Shown here: piece by piece, positions 46,091-54,654 of the stretch
Position numbering within the stretch: the first letter of the stretch is position 1
Layout of the letters: every line of letters begins with the position of its first letter
DNA from: Streptomyces zagrosensis
GTDB lineage: Bacteria > Actinomycetota > Actinomycetes > Streptomycetales > Streptomycetaceae
Direction of reading: 5' to 3'
Length of the DNA: 64,000 nucleotides
NCBI RefSeq assembly: GCF_014203645.1
Contig: NZ_JACHJL010000006.1
Span: 248,001-312,000, forward strand
Translations under genes and position numbers: made by a program
Notes under the pieces: generated by a model
The model's database searches: none
What the model saw: the letters and a program-made list of their open reading frames with translations, nothing else
What the model was told of the DNA's origin: nothing

Positions 46091-46684
46091 ATGGAAGCCT
46101 TCACCACTCACACCGGCCGCGCCGTCCCGCTACGGCGCAGCAATGTGGACACCGACCAAATCATCCCAGCGCACTGGCTCAAGAAGGTCACCCGAGACGG
46201 GTTTGAAGACGGGCTCTTTGAGGCGTGGCGCAAGGACCCGAGCTTCGAACTGAACCAGCCCGAACGCGCTGGAGCGACGGTGCTCCTCGCCGGCTCCGAC
46301 TTCGGCACAGGCTCCTCGCGTGAGCACGCGGTGTGGGCGCTGCAGAACTATGGCTTCAAGACGGTCATCTCCTCGCGGTTCGCCGACATCTTCCGAGGAA
46401 ATTCGCTCAAAAACGGTTTGCTGACGGTGGTCTTGCCGCAGGAGACGGTGGAGGCGCTGTGGAAGCTGACCGAAGCCGACCCGGACGCGGAGGTCACCGT
46501 GGACCTGGTTGCCCGCCAGGTCCGGGCCGATGGCGTAACGGCCGAATTTGAGCTTGACGAGAACGCCCGTTGGCGGTTGCTGGAGGGGTTGGACGACATC
46601 AGCCTGACCCTGCGGCAGGAGCCTGAAATCGCTGCGTACGAGGCGGCCCGACCGGCCTTCAAACCGCATACGGTGCAGGTCTAA
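46091..46684 (+). CDS. leuD: 3-isopropylmalate dehydratase small subunit
   Basis: The 197-residue partner of LeuC carries the swivelling domain with [20 protein letters not shown] and the [20 protein letters not shown] loop that binds substrate. Length and spacing are standard for bacterial LeuD, and it is translationally close to leuC. It is followed by a short gap with a few decayed heptamers (GCTGCTCCGTGTACGGGGCAC). Confidence 0.97.
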   Translation: MEAFTTHTGRAVPLRRSNVDTDQIIPAHWLKKVTRDGFEDGLFEAWRKDPSFELNQPERAGATVLLAGSDFGTGSSREHAVWALQNYGFKTVISSRFADIFRGNSLKNGLLTVVLPQETVEALWKLTEADPDAEVTVDLVARQVRADGVTAEFELDENARWRLLEGLDDISLTLRQEPEIAAYEAARPAFKPHTVQV

Positions 46685-46810
46685 GGCCCCCCGCTGCTCC
46701 GTGTACGGGGCACGTTTGACACGATGCGTCGTCGGTCTTCGGACCGGCGGCGCATCGGCGTGTTGGGGCCCCATGAGGCGGCAACTCGCTGTAGATGGCA
46801 CAATCAACGC

Positions 46811-47056
46811 ATGGAACGCGACATCCAACTCCAGCTTTACGGGATTGTCGCCGACCGACTCAAGGAAGCGCACCGAAAGGTGCGCGCACTGCAAGTCCCG
46901 GAGGGCGTACGGATGGCGCTGTCCCGGAAGCTGCTCGTCATCACGGCGGCGGCAAAGCACGATCTGGCAGACGCGGCGCGGCGTCTGGACCGGTTGATGG
47001 ACGACCTCGATGAGGGCCGTTTCCCCGAAGATCTCGACAGTGGCGGAAGTCCGTGA
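46811..47056 (+). CDS. Small helical protein of unknown function
   Basis: The 81-residue protein begins MERDIQLQLYGIVADRLKEA and is rich in Arg, Lys, Leu, Ala and Asp; it is probably a helical hairpin or coiled-coil, with an acidic tail DDLDEGRFPEDLDSG. The ATG at 46811 is chosen for composition; the open frame runs 29 codons further back without coding character. No ribosome site is obvious, so the transcript may be leaderless. A small gene at this place between leuD and hupS is expected from Streptomyces synteny. Function unknown. Confidence 0.7.
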   Translation: MERDIQLQLYGIVADRLKEAHRKVRALQVPEGVRMALSRKLLVITAAAKHDLADAARRLDRLMDDLDEGRFPEDLDSGGSP

Positions 47057-47181
47057 CGGTCGAGTTCGTTGCGGCACAAGGGTGATTAGCCCGTTTCGTG
47101 TTTGATTTGCGGTATATATCTGCCTAACGTGCGAAAAAGCTTGAACAGATTCGTTCCAGCAATGTCTCCGAAGGGGAAGAC

Positions 47182-47862
47182 GTGAACAAGGCGCAGCTCG
47201 TAGAAGCCATTGCCGACAAGCTCGGCGGACGTCAGAACGCCGCGGACGCGGTCGATGCGGTACTGGACGCCATCGTCCGTGCTGTGGTCGGCGGTGACCG
47301 GGTTTCAGTCACCGGATTCGGTTCGTTCGAAAAGGTTGACCGCCCCGCGCGGTACGCCCGTAACCCGCAGACCGGTGAGCGGGTCCGAGTCAAGAAGACC
47401 TCGGTGCCGCGGTTCCGCGCGGGGCAGGGCTTCAAGGACCTGGTGAGCGGCTCGAAGAAGCTCCCGAAGAACGATGTGGCCGTGAAGAAGGCCCCCAAGG
47501 GCAGCCTCTCAGGCGGTTCTTCCACCCGTACGACCGTCAAGGCCGCGGCCAAGAAGGCCACCGCCAAGAAGGCATCGGCGGCGAAGAAGACCACCGCGAA
47601 GAAGACTGCTCCCGCGAAGAAGACCACCGCCACCGCCAAGAAGGCATCGGCGGTGGCGAAGAAGGCCAGCGCGCAGAAGACCAGCCCGGCGAAGAAGACC
47701 ACCGCCACGGCCAGCGCCCCGGCGAAGAAGACCGCCACGGCGAAGAAGGTCAGCGCGAAGAAGACCGCGCCCGCCAAGAAGGCGACGGCCACGAAGGCGC
47801 CGGCGCGCAAGGTCACGGCGCGCAAGACCACCGCCAAGAAGGCCACCGCCAGGAAGAAGTAA
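47182..47862 (+). CDS. hupS: HU-like nucleoid protein with histone H1-like tail
   Basis: The 226-residue protein has a normal HU domain in the first 92 residues (MNKAQLVEAIADKLGG; the DNA arm RYARNPQTGERVRVKK). This is joined to a 130-residue tail of AKK/TAKK/APAKK repeats that binds DNA like histone H1. This two-domain HU is typical of actinobacteria (HupS/Hup2 in Streptomyces, involved in spore nucleoid compaction; Hlp in mycobacteria). GAAGGGGAAGACGTG gives the ribosome site just before the GTG. A perfect terminator follows. Confidence 0.95.
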   Translation: MNKAQLVEAIADKLGGRQNAADAVDAVLDAIVRAVVGGDRVSVTGFGSFEKVDRPARYARNPQTGERVRVKKTSVPRFRAGQGFKDLVSGSKKLPKNDVAVKKAPKGSLSGGSSTRTTVKAAAKKATAKKASAAKKTTAKKTAPAKKTTATAKKASAVAKKASAQKTSPAKKTTATASAPAKKTATAKKVSAKKTAPAKKATATKAPARKVTARKTTAKKATARKK

Positions 47863-47895
47863 CACCTGCTGTCACCGTTTTGCTCAGCACCTCGC

Positions 47896-47927
47896 CGGGC
47901 CGGACTCCCCCAGGGGAGCCCGGCCCG
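47896..47927 (+). terminator. Terminator after hupS
   Basis: CGGGCCGG-A-CTCCCC pairs with GGGGAG-C-CCGGCCCG with one internal mismatch and a 2-base loop. There is no T-tract. Confidence 0.8.
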
Positions 47928-48049
47928 CGGTGCGTTCGAAGGCGGCGCCTTGGCCAAATACGGTGCTGTACGGGGCAGCATGAGGCAGCGCCGACAGGGG
48001 GCGCTGGGTGGCGGTGGCACACGGGGTGTGAAGTTGGAGTGTGAAGTAC

Positions 48050-48210
48050 GGCGCACGGGGCGGGTGTGGCGCGGGGCACGGGGCACGGGGCCTGGAACGT
48101 CGTACGGGGCACGGGGCGCGGAATGTCGCACGGAGCACGGAGCACGGAGCATAGAACGGGGCATGTCGTACGGGGCGCGGGGCGCGGAATGTCGTACGGG
48201 GCCACGGGAG
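48050..48210 (+). repeat. Decayed GGRGCAC repeats with higher-order duplication
   Basis: Short runs of GGGGCAC/GGAGCAC alternate with GGCGCGGAATGTCG-C/T-ACGG, which is present twice about 69 bases apart with a third partial copy. This is an older, partly diverged array. The gap 47928-48410 holds no gene. Confidence 0.85.
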
Positions 48211-48410
48211 TCGCGTCAGACACGGGTCCGGGGAGCGGGGCGCGAAGTCAGCGGCCGAGTACGGCGATCTCGCGTGTGCGGTACGGACGCGTGCGCGGCG
48301 CCGCATCGGGGCCCACCAGGACCGGGCTCAGGCGATGGGCGTGGGGAGTCAGCAACGGCGGGGGCGGACGGACCTTCCAACGGCCCGGATGTGACGGGCA
48401 TACGGCGGGG

Positions 48411-48614
48411 CTAGAAGGTCTGGAGCGTCACGTAGACGACGCGGCGGGACTCGCCTTCTCCCTCGACCTCAATTCGCACTCGCTGGCCGGGTCGCAGCAG
48501 TCTCAACCCGCCGGCGTCGAAAGCCGCCGCGTCGAAGGGCAGGGGGGTCCCATCGTCGAGCAGCACGCTGCCCGCACGGGTATCGGGGTCGTACGTGTAC
48601 GCGGTCGCCTGCAT
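48411..48614 (-). CDS. Small OB-fold/cold-shock-like protein
   Basis: The 67-residue protein (MQATAYTYDPDTRAGSVLLD ... GQRVRIEVEGEGESRRVVYV) has a strand-rich pattern. A GSVLLDDGTPLPF turn and the LRPGQRVRIEVE strand recall a cold-shock domain without the aromatic RNP motifs. Third-position GC and the ATG at 48614 support it. Its upstream side is unusual: the heptamer array begins 48 bases before the start codon, so the promoter lies in or beyond the array. Function unknown; the fold is inferred. Confidence 0.65.
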   Translation of the reverse strand: MQATAYTYDPDTRAGSVLLDDGTPLPFDAAAFDAGGLRLLRPGQRVRIEVEGEGESRRVVYVTLQTF

Positions 48615-48662
48615 ACGCAGCAGCGTAACCGGCGGCAGCCGGCCCCCACCGCATGAAGCCCC

Positions 48663-48795
48663 GTGCTCCGTGCCCCGTGCTCCGTGCCCCATGCTCCGTG
48701 CCCCGTGCCCCGTGCTCCGTGCCCCATGCTCCGTGCCCCGTGCTCCGTGCCCCGTGCTCCGTGCCCCATGCTCCGTGCCCCGTGCCCCGTGCTTT
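48663..48795 (-). repeat. 18-unit mixed GGRGCAC array upstream of a small gene
   Basis: Eighteen contiguous heptamers (plus-strand GTGCCCC, GTGCTCC and ATGCTCC) are followed by a decayed GTGCTTT. The ATG variant recurs at 48691, 48726 and 48768, that is every 5-6 units, showing block duplication. The array starts 48 bases before the minus-strand gene at 48614. The rest of the gap to 48928 has no gene. Confidence 0.95.
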
Positions 48796-48928
48796 CTGCG
48801 GTGGTAGGTGCGTGGCATGGGGCGTGGGTCGCCGCGCCAGGCGTCGCGTACAACGTGCTAGAGCGACGGGGCGCCATGCCGCGGGGCGGACAGGAGGTTG
48901 GGCCCGTCCGGCGCGGGTCGTGGCGGCA

Positions 48929-49648
48929 TCAGCCGCGCGGGGTGGGGGAACTGGTGGGCGGAGCGCAGGGAGCCGATGGCGGAGGACCACCGGGGCGCAG
49001 CAGCGCGGCCGTGTGCGGGCCCACGCCCAGCTCCAGTGCGGCCCGCAGGTCGAGTCCCGTATCGACGTCCTGGCGAACGCTAATCACATCGGCCAGGAGA
49101 ATATCGTGGGCCCCGGTAGCACGGTGACGGGCGCGTGAAGGCCCGCCGAAAGCCGGATTTAGTTCCCTTTTCGGGGCGGCAGCTAGCAATGTGGTGCCGA
49201 TTCCCGTGGCATCCGCGAGAAAAGCGCGGGGAAAATTCGCCGCCGCGCTCAGCACTCGCTGAAGTTCTGCGGGTCGCAACGCGGGCAAATCGGCGTTGAG
49301 GGCGGCGACTGCCGCCTCCGGGCGTCGGGACCGTACCGCGGCGACACCGTGCATCAGCGCCGCGTTCAGACCGTTGCCGGGCGAGTCCGGCACCGTACTA
49401 GCGCCGAGCGCCGACAATTCGGCCGCTGCCAGCGGATCGTCCGTGACAACCACCACATCCCGTACCCCGGGGCAAGCCAGCGCGGCACTGACGGTGTCCT
49501 GCGCGAAAGCGAGTGCGAGCCCGGGACGCAAGCCGTCGGATGCGGCGTCGGCCAGCCTGCTCTTCGCCCGGGACAGGGGTTTTAGCGGCACCACCAGACT
49601 CCAGCTCACTGCCGCTTCACCCGCTCCATCTCTTCGCACACACATCAT
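48929..49648 (-). CDS. cofC: 2-phospho-L-lactate guanylyltransferase
   Basis: This is a nucleotidyltransferase of coenzyme F420 synthesis (CofC/FbiD) that activates phospholactate or phosphoenolpyruvate with GTP. The motifs are SLVVPLKPLSRAKSRLADA at the N-terminus, VVVVTDDPLAAAELSALGA, GNGLNAALMHG, and AALNADLPALRPAEL with the metal-binding Asp; PSRARHRATGA near the C-terminus is family-like. The ATG at 49648 gives 239 residues. A GTG at 49609 (VSWSLVVPLKPL) would give 226 and is about equally likely. It is divergent from plsC. Streptomyces use F420 widely. Confidence 0.87.
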   Translation of the reverse strand: MMCVRRDGAGEAAVSWSLVVPLKPLSRAKSRLADAASDGLRPGLALAFAQDTVSAALACPGVRDVVVVTDDPLAAAELSALGASTVPDSPGNGLNAALMHGVAAVRSRRPEAAVAALNADLPALRPAELQRVLSAAANFPRAFLADATGIGTTLLAAAPKRELNPAFGGPSRARHRATGAHDILLADVISVRQDVDTGLDLRAALELGVGPHTAALLRPGGPPPSAPCAPPTSSPTPRG

Positions 49649-49788
49649 TCTTGCCTGCTGCCGAAGCCGCCCGAGACCGGCGGGGTTACGGTGTCCTCGA
49701 CAGACCGGATACCTGGGGCGACACTCGTGCGACTGCCCGGGTGGCAGCAAGCCAGCAGGTCAGCAGGCCCCAAGAGGAGGACGTCCGA

Positions 49789-50580
49789 GTGCCCCGCCAC
49801 AGAATCGGTTTCTGGTACCGCCTGGCAGCGGTCATCGCGAAACCGCCGCTCGTGATTCTGTTCAAACGGGACTGGCGTGGAATGGAGAACATTCCCTCCC
49901 ACGGCGGATTCATCACGGCGATCAACCACAACTCGTATCTCGATCCGCTGTCGTACGCGCACTTCCAGTACAACACCGGGCGGGTGCCACGATTCCTCGC
50001 GAAGTCTGGGCTCTTCAAGGTGCCCGTCTTTGGCCGAATGTTCCAAGGGCTCCAGTTGATTCCGGTCTACCGAGAGTCCACGGACGCCGCCAACGCCTTC
50101 CGGGCGGCCGTGAGCGCGATCAATAAGGGTGAATGCGTCGCCTTCTACCCCGAAGGCACCCTCACTCGCGATCCCGACCAGTGGCCGATGCGCGCCAAGA
50201 CCGGCGCCGCCCGGGTCGCCCTGCTGACCAAGGCCCCGGTCATTCCGGTCGCGCAATGGGGCGCCAACGAGGTGCTTCCTCCGTACGCGAAGGCACAGCG
50301 GCTGCGGCTGTTCCCCCGTAAGACCTTCAAGGTCGTCGCTGGCCCGCCGGTCAACCTGTCCGCGTACTACGGTGAGGAACCGACCGCCGAGGTATTGCGC
50401 GCCGCCACTGACACCATCATGGCCGCTATCACCGAACTCCTCGCGGACGTGCGCCAGGAGCCGGTGCCCGCGGACCGGTACGAGCAACCGAAGGGCGGCG
50501 CGGCCGAGGGTCTCGGCTCCGCCGATCGCACGGAGCGCCCGAAACGCACGGAAAGTAAGTCCGGGGAGGACGCCACGTGA
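49789..50580 (+). CDS. plsC: 1-acyl-sn-glycerol-3-phosphate acyltransferase
   Basis: The 263-residue acyltransferase has the HX4D catalytic box as NHNSYLD, the glycerophosphate-binding YPEGTLTRD, and the PVAQWGANEVLP block. It acylates lysophosphatidic acid in phospholipid synthesis at the membrane. The GTG at 49789 is fixed by AGAGGAGG 8 bases upstream. The end overlaps gpsA by four bases (GTGA), so acyltransfer and glycerol-3-phosphate supply are coupled. The C-terminus is a charged disordered tail (RYEQPKGGAAEG). Confidence 0.93.
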   Translation: MPRHRIGFWYRLAAVIAKPPLVILFKRDWRGMENIPSHGGFITAINHNSYLDPLSYAHFQYNTGRVPRFLAKSGLFKVPVFGRMFQGLQLIPVYRESTDAANAFRAAVSAINKGECVAFYPEGTLTRDPDQWPMRAKTGAARVALLTKAPVIPVAQWGANEVLPPYAKAQRLRLFPRKTFKVVAGPPVNLSAYYGEEPTAEVLRAATDTIMAAITELLADVRQEPVPADRYEQPKGGAAEGLGSADRTERPKRTESKSGEDAT

Positions 50581-51578
50581 CGCGCTGCGCTGTCTACGGC
50601 AACGGCTCATGGGGCACTGCCTTCGCAGTGGTGCTCGCCGACGCCGGATGCGAGGTGACCCTGTGGGGCCGCCGCGCGGAACTGGTGGACGCCATCAACG
50701 AGGGACGGGGCAACCCGGACTACCTGCCCGGCGTCGAGCTACCCGCCTCCGTGCGGGCCACCACGGACCCGGCCCTTGCGGCACAGGGCGCGGAGTTCAC
50801 GGTGCTTGCGGTGCCGTCCCAGACGCTGCGCGCCAACCTCGCCGCGTGGGCCCCGTTGCTGCCCGCCGACACCGTGCTGGTCAGTTTGATGAAGGGGGTC
50901 GAACTCGGCACTGCCAAGCGGATGAGCGAGGTCATCGAGGAGGTCGCCCAGGCCGGCCCCGACCGGGTCGCGGTGCTGACCGGCCCCAACCTTGCCAAGG
51001 AGATCTCCGTCCGGCAGCCCGCCGCCGCCGTTGTGGCGTGTCGCGATGAGACCGTTGCCCAGCGACTTCAGACGGCCTGCCACACCCCGTACTTCCGTCC
51101 GTACACCAACACCGACGTAGTCGGCTGCGAGTTGGGCGGAGCGGTCAAAAACGTGATTGCCCTCGCTGTGGGCATCGCCGATGGCATGGGGCTCGGCGAC
51201 AACGCCAAGGCATCGCTGATCACTCGCGGGCTGGCGGAGACGACCCGGCTCGGCCTGGCGATGGGCGCCGACGCGCACACGTTCGCGGGCCTGGCGGGAA
51301 TGGGTGATCTGGTCGCCACCTGCTCGTCACCGCTGTCCCGCAACCACACCTTCGGCACCAACCTCGGCCGCGGCATGACACTTGCCGAGACCATCGCGGT
51401 GACCAGGCAGACGGCAGAAGGCGTCAAGTCCTGCGAGTCCGTATTGGACCTGGCGCACCGGCACGGGGTGGACATGCCGATCACGGAGACAGTGGTGGGC
51501 ATCGTGCACGGCGGGAAGCCCCCCCTCGTCGCCCTCAAGGAGCTGATGTCGCGATCCGCGAAGCCGGAACGGCGCTGA
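50577..51578 (+). CDS. gpsA: NAD(P)-dependent glycerol-3-phosphate dehydrogenase
   Basis: The 333-residue enzyme reduces dihydroxyacetone phosphate to sn-glycerol-3-phosphate for phospholipids. The N-terminal Rossmann motif is YGNGSWGTAFAVVLADAG. VLTGPNLAKEI and the catalytic Lys in GGAVKNVIALAVGIADG are followed by the helical C-domain. It starts on a GTG inside the end of plsC. It is typical in length and motif content. Confidence 0.96.
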   Translation: MTRCAVYGNGSWGTAFAVVLADAGCEVTLWGRRAELVDAINEGRGNPDYLPGVELPASVRATTDPALAAQGAEFTVLAVPSQTLRANLAAWAPLLPADTVLVSLMKGVELGTAKRMSEVIEEVAQAGPDRVAVLTGPNLAKEISVRQPAAAVVACRDETVAQRLQTACHTPYFRPYTNTDVVGCELGGAVKNVIALAVGIADGMGLGDNAKASLITRGLAETTRLGLAMGADAHTFAGLAGMGDLVATCSSPLSRNHTFGTNLGRGMTLAETIAVTRQTAEGVKSCESVLDLAHRHGVDMPITETVVGIVHGGKPPLVALKELMSRSAKPERR

Positions 51579-52075
51579 TCCGCCGCGGTGGCGGCTCCGA
51601 GGGGACCGGAAGTTCGTCGTGGAGCCCGGGGTAGACGCGAGCGGGCACGTGCCCGGGGCGCGGGCCCTTGGGCAGCGAGCGGGCGCGTGCGACGGCGAGC
51701 AGGCACGCGACATGGCGCGCGCACGCGCCGTGGATGGCAGCGCGCGCCTTGGAGCGCCCCGGCGGGCGCACATCGACGCGTAGCGCCCCGAGGGCGCGCC
51801 CCGGGGCGCGTGTGAGGTGCACCCCGGTCAGGTGCCACGAAGCTCGCTTGGTCCTGTGGCGCTATGCCCGATGGCCCCATGCCGTGTGGCCCCATAGACC
51901 CGTGGCCCCACAGCCCGTGATCCTCACGACAGTGCTAATCCCTGTAGCGGCCCCGGCATTTCCCTATCGACTCCCTATCGATGCGGCAGCGCCCCTGGCA
52001 GGCACGTAAGAACCGGCAGGGGAGCACGGCCAGGGAGATCTGACCACGAGCGAACCGCAGGGTAACCTCAAGCCG
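51579..52075. other. gpsA-ddlA gap with GTGGCCCCA repeats
   Basis: These 497 bases hold no convincing gene. At about 51870-51925, variants of GTGGCCCCA/ATGGCCCCA recur four times. This may be another decayed short-repeat field. The ddlA promoter should be in the last 120 bases. Confidence 0.5.
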
Positions 52076-53266
52076 ATGAGCAGCGAGTCCACTTCCCCAA
52101 GCCCCGTGCCCGCCTCCGGTTCCGGATCTGACGGCCGGAAGCCGTGTGTCGCCGTCGTGTTCGGAGGCCGTAGCTCCGAACACGCGATCTCCGTACTGAC
52201 TGCGGGCGCCGTGCTCGCGGCCATCGACCGTACGAAGTACGACGTGCTGCCCATCGGCATCACCACCGAGGGCCGGTGGGCGCTGACCACCGACGAGCCT
52301 GAGCGGATGGCCATCAACGGCAGCACGCTGCCCAACGTGGACCAGCTCTCGGAAACACCGGACGGTGGCGTCCTGTTGCCGCTCGACCCGGGCAGTCGCG
52401 AGGTGGTTTACAGCGAACCGGGCTCCGTTCCCAAGGCTCTGGGCGACGTTGACGTCGTCTTCCCCGTACTTCACGGCCCCTATGGCGAGGACGGCACCCT
52501 GCAGGGGCTGCTAGAGCTGTCCGGCGTGCCCTACGTCGGCGCTGGCGTGCTCGCCTCCGCCGTCGGCATGGACAAGGAGTACATGAAGCGTGTCTTCCGT
52601 TCCTGCGGGCTACTGATTGGGCCGTACGAAGTGATCCGGGCCCGCGAGTGGGAGTCGGGGCCCGCCGGCGACCGGGGCGCGGTGGCACGGAAGAAGATCG
52701 TGGACTTCGCGGCTGAGAACGGCTGGCCCATCTTCGTGAAGCCGGCCCGCGCGGGCTCCTCCATGGGCATCAGCAAGGTCAATGACCTGGCGGGCATCGA
52801 CGCGGCCGTCGAGGAGGCCAGGCGGCACGACCCGAAGATCATCATTGAGGCGCTGCTGCGTGGGCGCGAGATCGAGTGCGGGGTGCTGGAGTTCGAGGAC
52901 GGGCCGCGGGCGAGCGTCCCGGCGGAGATCCCCCCGGTCACTGCGCACGACTTCTACGACTTCGAAGCGAAGTACATCGACTCGGCGACCGGCATTGTGC
53001 CCGCGCCGCTCACTTCGGAAGAAACGGCGCGTGTACAAGAACTCGCGGTCGCTGCCTTCGACGCCATCTCCTGTGAGGGGCTGGCGCGGGTGGACTTCTT
53101 CCTCCTGGACAACGGCGACTTGGTGATCAACGAGATCAACACCCTGCCCGGCTTCACGCCCATCTCCATGTACCCGCGGATGTGGCAGGAGAGCGGCGTC
53201 AGCTACCCGGAGTTGGTGGACCGGCTCCTCCAGTCAGCCCTCAACCGCCCTACGGGGCTGCGCTAG
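52076..53266 (+). CDS. ddlA: D-alanine--D-alanine ligase
   Basis: The 396-residue ATP-grasp ligase makes the D-Ala-D-Ala dipeptide of peptidoglycan. The N-terminal VAVVFGGRSSEHAISVLTAG, the PVLHGPYGEDGTLQGLLELSGVPYVG segment (of which HGPYGEDGTLQG is the substrate loop), the ATP-binding FVKPARAGSSMGISKV, and the metal-binding VINEINTLPGFT are all present. The active-site region around DFYDFEAKYIDSA has the Tyr/Phe-type EAKYI of D-Ala-D-Ala ligases rather than a D-Lac ligase. It is not in a van cluster. Confidence 0.96.
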   Translation: MSSESTSPSPVPASGSGSDGRKPCVAVVFGGRSSEHAISVLTAGAVLAAIDRTKYDVLPIGITTEGRWALTTDEPERMAINGSTLPNVDQLSETPDGGVLLPLDPGSREVVYSEPGSVPKALGDVDVVFPVLHGPYGEDGTLQGLLELSGVPYVGAGVLASAVGMDKEYMKRVFRSCGLLIGPYEVIRAREWESGPAGDRGAVARKKIVDFAAENGWPIFVKPARAGSSMGISKVNDLAGIDAAVEEARRHDPKIIIEALLRGREIECGVLEFEDGPRASVPAEIPPVTAHDFYDFEAKYIDSATGIVPAPLTSEETARVQELAVAAFDAISCEGLARVDFFLLDNGDLVINEINTLPGFTPISMYPRMWQESGVSYPELVDRLLQSALNRPTGLR

Positions 53267-53449
53267 ACGCGACCCCAGCGGCCCTGCGGCCCCAAGGCCC
53301 GTGCTACGTAGCCGCCGCCGCAGCGCACCGCCAATCACCCGCCCGCCGAGTCCCCGATCTCACGGGCCAGTGCGCCTAGCCACGGCGCGCGGAGCCCGCG
53401 TGCGGCACGGAGCGCCGCAGGCGCTCCGGTGCGGCAACGTACGCGGTGC

Positions 53450-53520
53450 GGCTGCACCACGGGGCACGGGGCACGGGGCGCCACGGAGTACTGGGCACGG
53501 AGCCGCGCAGGGCCCTGGAG
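53450..53520 (+). repeat. Short GGRGCAC array in the ddlA downstream gap
   Basis: Three GGGGCAC-type units (CCACGGGGCACGGGGCACGGGGCG) are followed by decayed copies (CACGGAGTACTGGGCACGGAGCCGC). The gap 53267-53750 shows no gene; GGGCTGCGCAGCCCGC at about 53648-53663 is a short hairpin. Confidence 0.8.
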
Positions 53521-53750
53521 CCCGTAGCCGGCGCGGGGACGGAACGGAGCCTGGGGCAGGGACCACGGGGCCGCGGGGGAGCACACGACGGAACGCGGCT
53601 CGCACGCGATCAAGCGGATGGAATGCGACTTCCTCGTGGGTAATGCGGGCTGCGCAGCCCGCAGTTGGCATCCGCCTGTAGCAGTTGTCCGAGACCCGCA
53701 GGCCTGGGGTCCCATGCCGTAACGATGCGGCGCCCGGGCAGGGGCAGCTG

Positions 53751-54239
53751 TCAGATCCCCGAGGGGACGGCCTTCTTGATGGCCTCCGCGAGGTCGGTGA
53801 GGGAGTTCACCTCCGGGGCGTACTTCGACGGCACCGTCACCTCTACGTAGGCCTTGCGCAACGTCGTCGTGAAGCGGTATCCGTCGTCCTGCTTTTCCAG
53901 CAGCCAGCCGACTCCGTTGACGTCCACGGAGTCGGCTGTGGGGTTGTAATGTTCACTGCCGGGCGTGAGTACATCGGGCCGTGGCACGCCGCACCGCAGG
54001 TTCACGGCGGGCTTTCCCCAGACGGCGGTGAAAGCCGAGGCGGGCCTGGTTTCATGTCGGTCCAGCCCATCCACCTTTGTGGGTAGTTCATCGTGCAATG
54101 CCTTGCAGAACGTCACGGCCCGTGTCGAAGGGGTGGGAACCGCGGGCGCTGCGGGTTCGTCGCTGTCAGAGCAGCCCACGGCGGACAACAGCAGAACAGC
54201 GATGGGCAGACGGGGCCAACGGCGGGGTGCGAAACTCAC
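53751..54239 (-). CDS. DUF3515-family lipoprotein
   Basis: This is a 162-residue putative lipoprotein. A signal with hydrophobic core PIAVLLLSAVGC ends in the lipobox A-V-G-C, and a secreted domain follows with the DUF3515-like pattern (TFCKALHDELPTKV, NLRCGVPRP, VNGVGWLLEKQDDGYRFTTTLRKAYVEV). It is anchored outside the membrane; function unknown. It starts with GTG on the minus strand. The gene's place between ddlA and thiL is conserved in Streptomyces as far as I know. Confidence 0.85.
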   Translation of the reverse strand: MSFAPRRWPRLPIAVLLLSAVGCSDSDEPAAPAVPTPSTRAVTFCKALHDELPTKVDGLDRHETRPASAFTAVWGKPAVNLRCGVPRPDVLTPGSEHYNPTADSVDVNGVGWLLEKQDDGYRFTTTLRKAYVEVTVPSKYAPEVNSLTDLAEAIKKAVPSGI

Positions 54240-54259
54240 CGGGCCGAGGATACGGGGAG

Positions 54260-54493
54260 TTACAGATGGACGACCGGGCAGGTGAGAGTGCGGGTAATGC
54301 CGTCCACTTGTTGGACCTTGGCGACCACCATGTGGCCGAGTTCGTCCACGGTGTCGGCTTGGGCGCGCACGATCACGTCGTAGGGACCGGTCACGTCCTC
54401 GGCTTGAGTCACTCCCGGAATTTTGCCGATGACTTCGGCAACGGTCGACGCTTTGCCGACCTCAGTCTGGATCAGGATGTACGCCTGTACCAC
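54260..54493 (-). CDS. Stand-alone Lrp/AsnC ligand-binding (RAM) domain protein
   Basis: The 77-residue protein consists only of the effector-binding domain of Lrp/AsnC regulators (VQAYILIQTEVGKASTVAEV ... GPYDVIVRAQADTVDELGHMVV). It has no DNA-binding part. Such SMALL RAM proteins bind amino acids and form rings; their role is mostly unknown. The GTG start follows GGAGGTTCC. It lies just upstream of the lipoprotein gene on the same strand with a 20-base gap, so the two may be cotranscribed. Confidence 0.9.
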   Translation of the reverse strand: MVQAYILIQTEVGKASTVAEVIGKIPGVTQAEDVTGPYDVIVRAQADTVDELGHMVVAKVQQVDGITRTLTCPVVHL

Positions 54494-54654
54494 GGAACCT
54501 CCAGGGCGGCGACGAGGATCATGTGGGAAGAAGGGACGCTACGGTACCGCGTCGCCAAGCGGCGCGGGGAGACCCGCGCGGCGTGCACGGCGTGGCGGCT
54601 GCTTGACCTGACAACGGAGCACAGGGCGGAAGAACAGTGCAAAGGGGCGATGGG

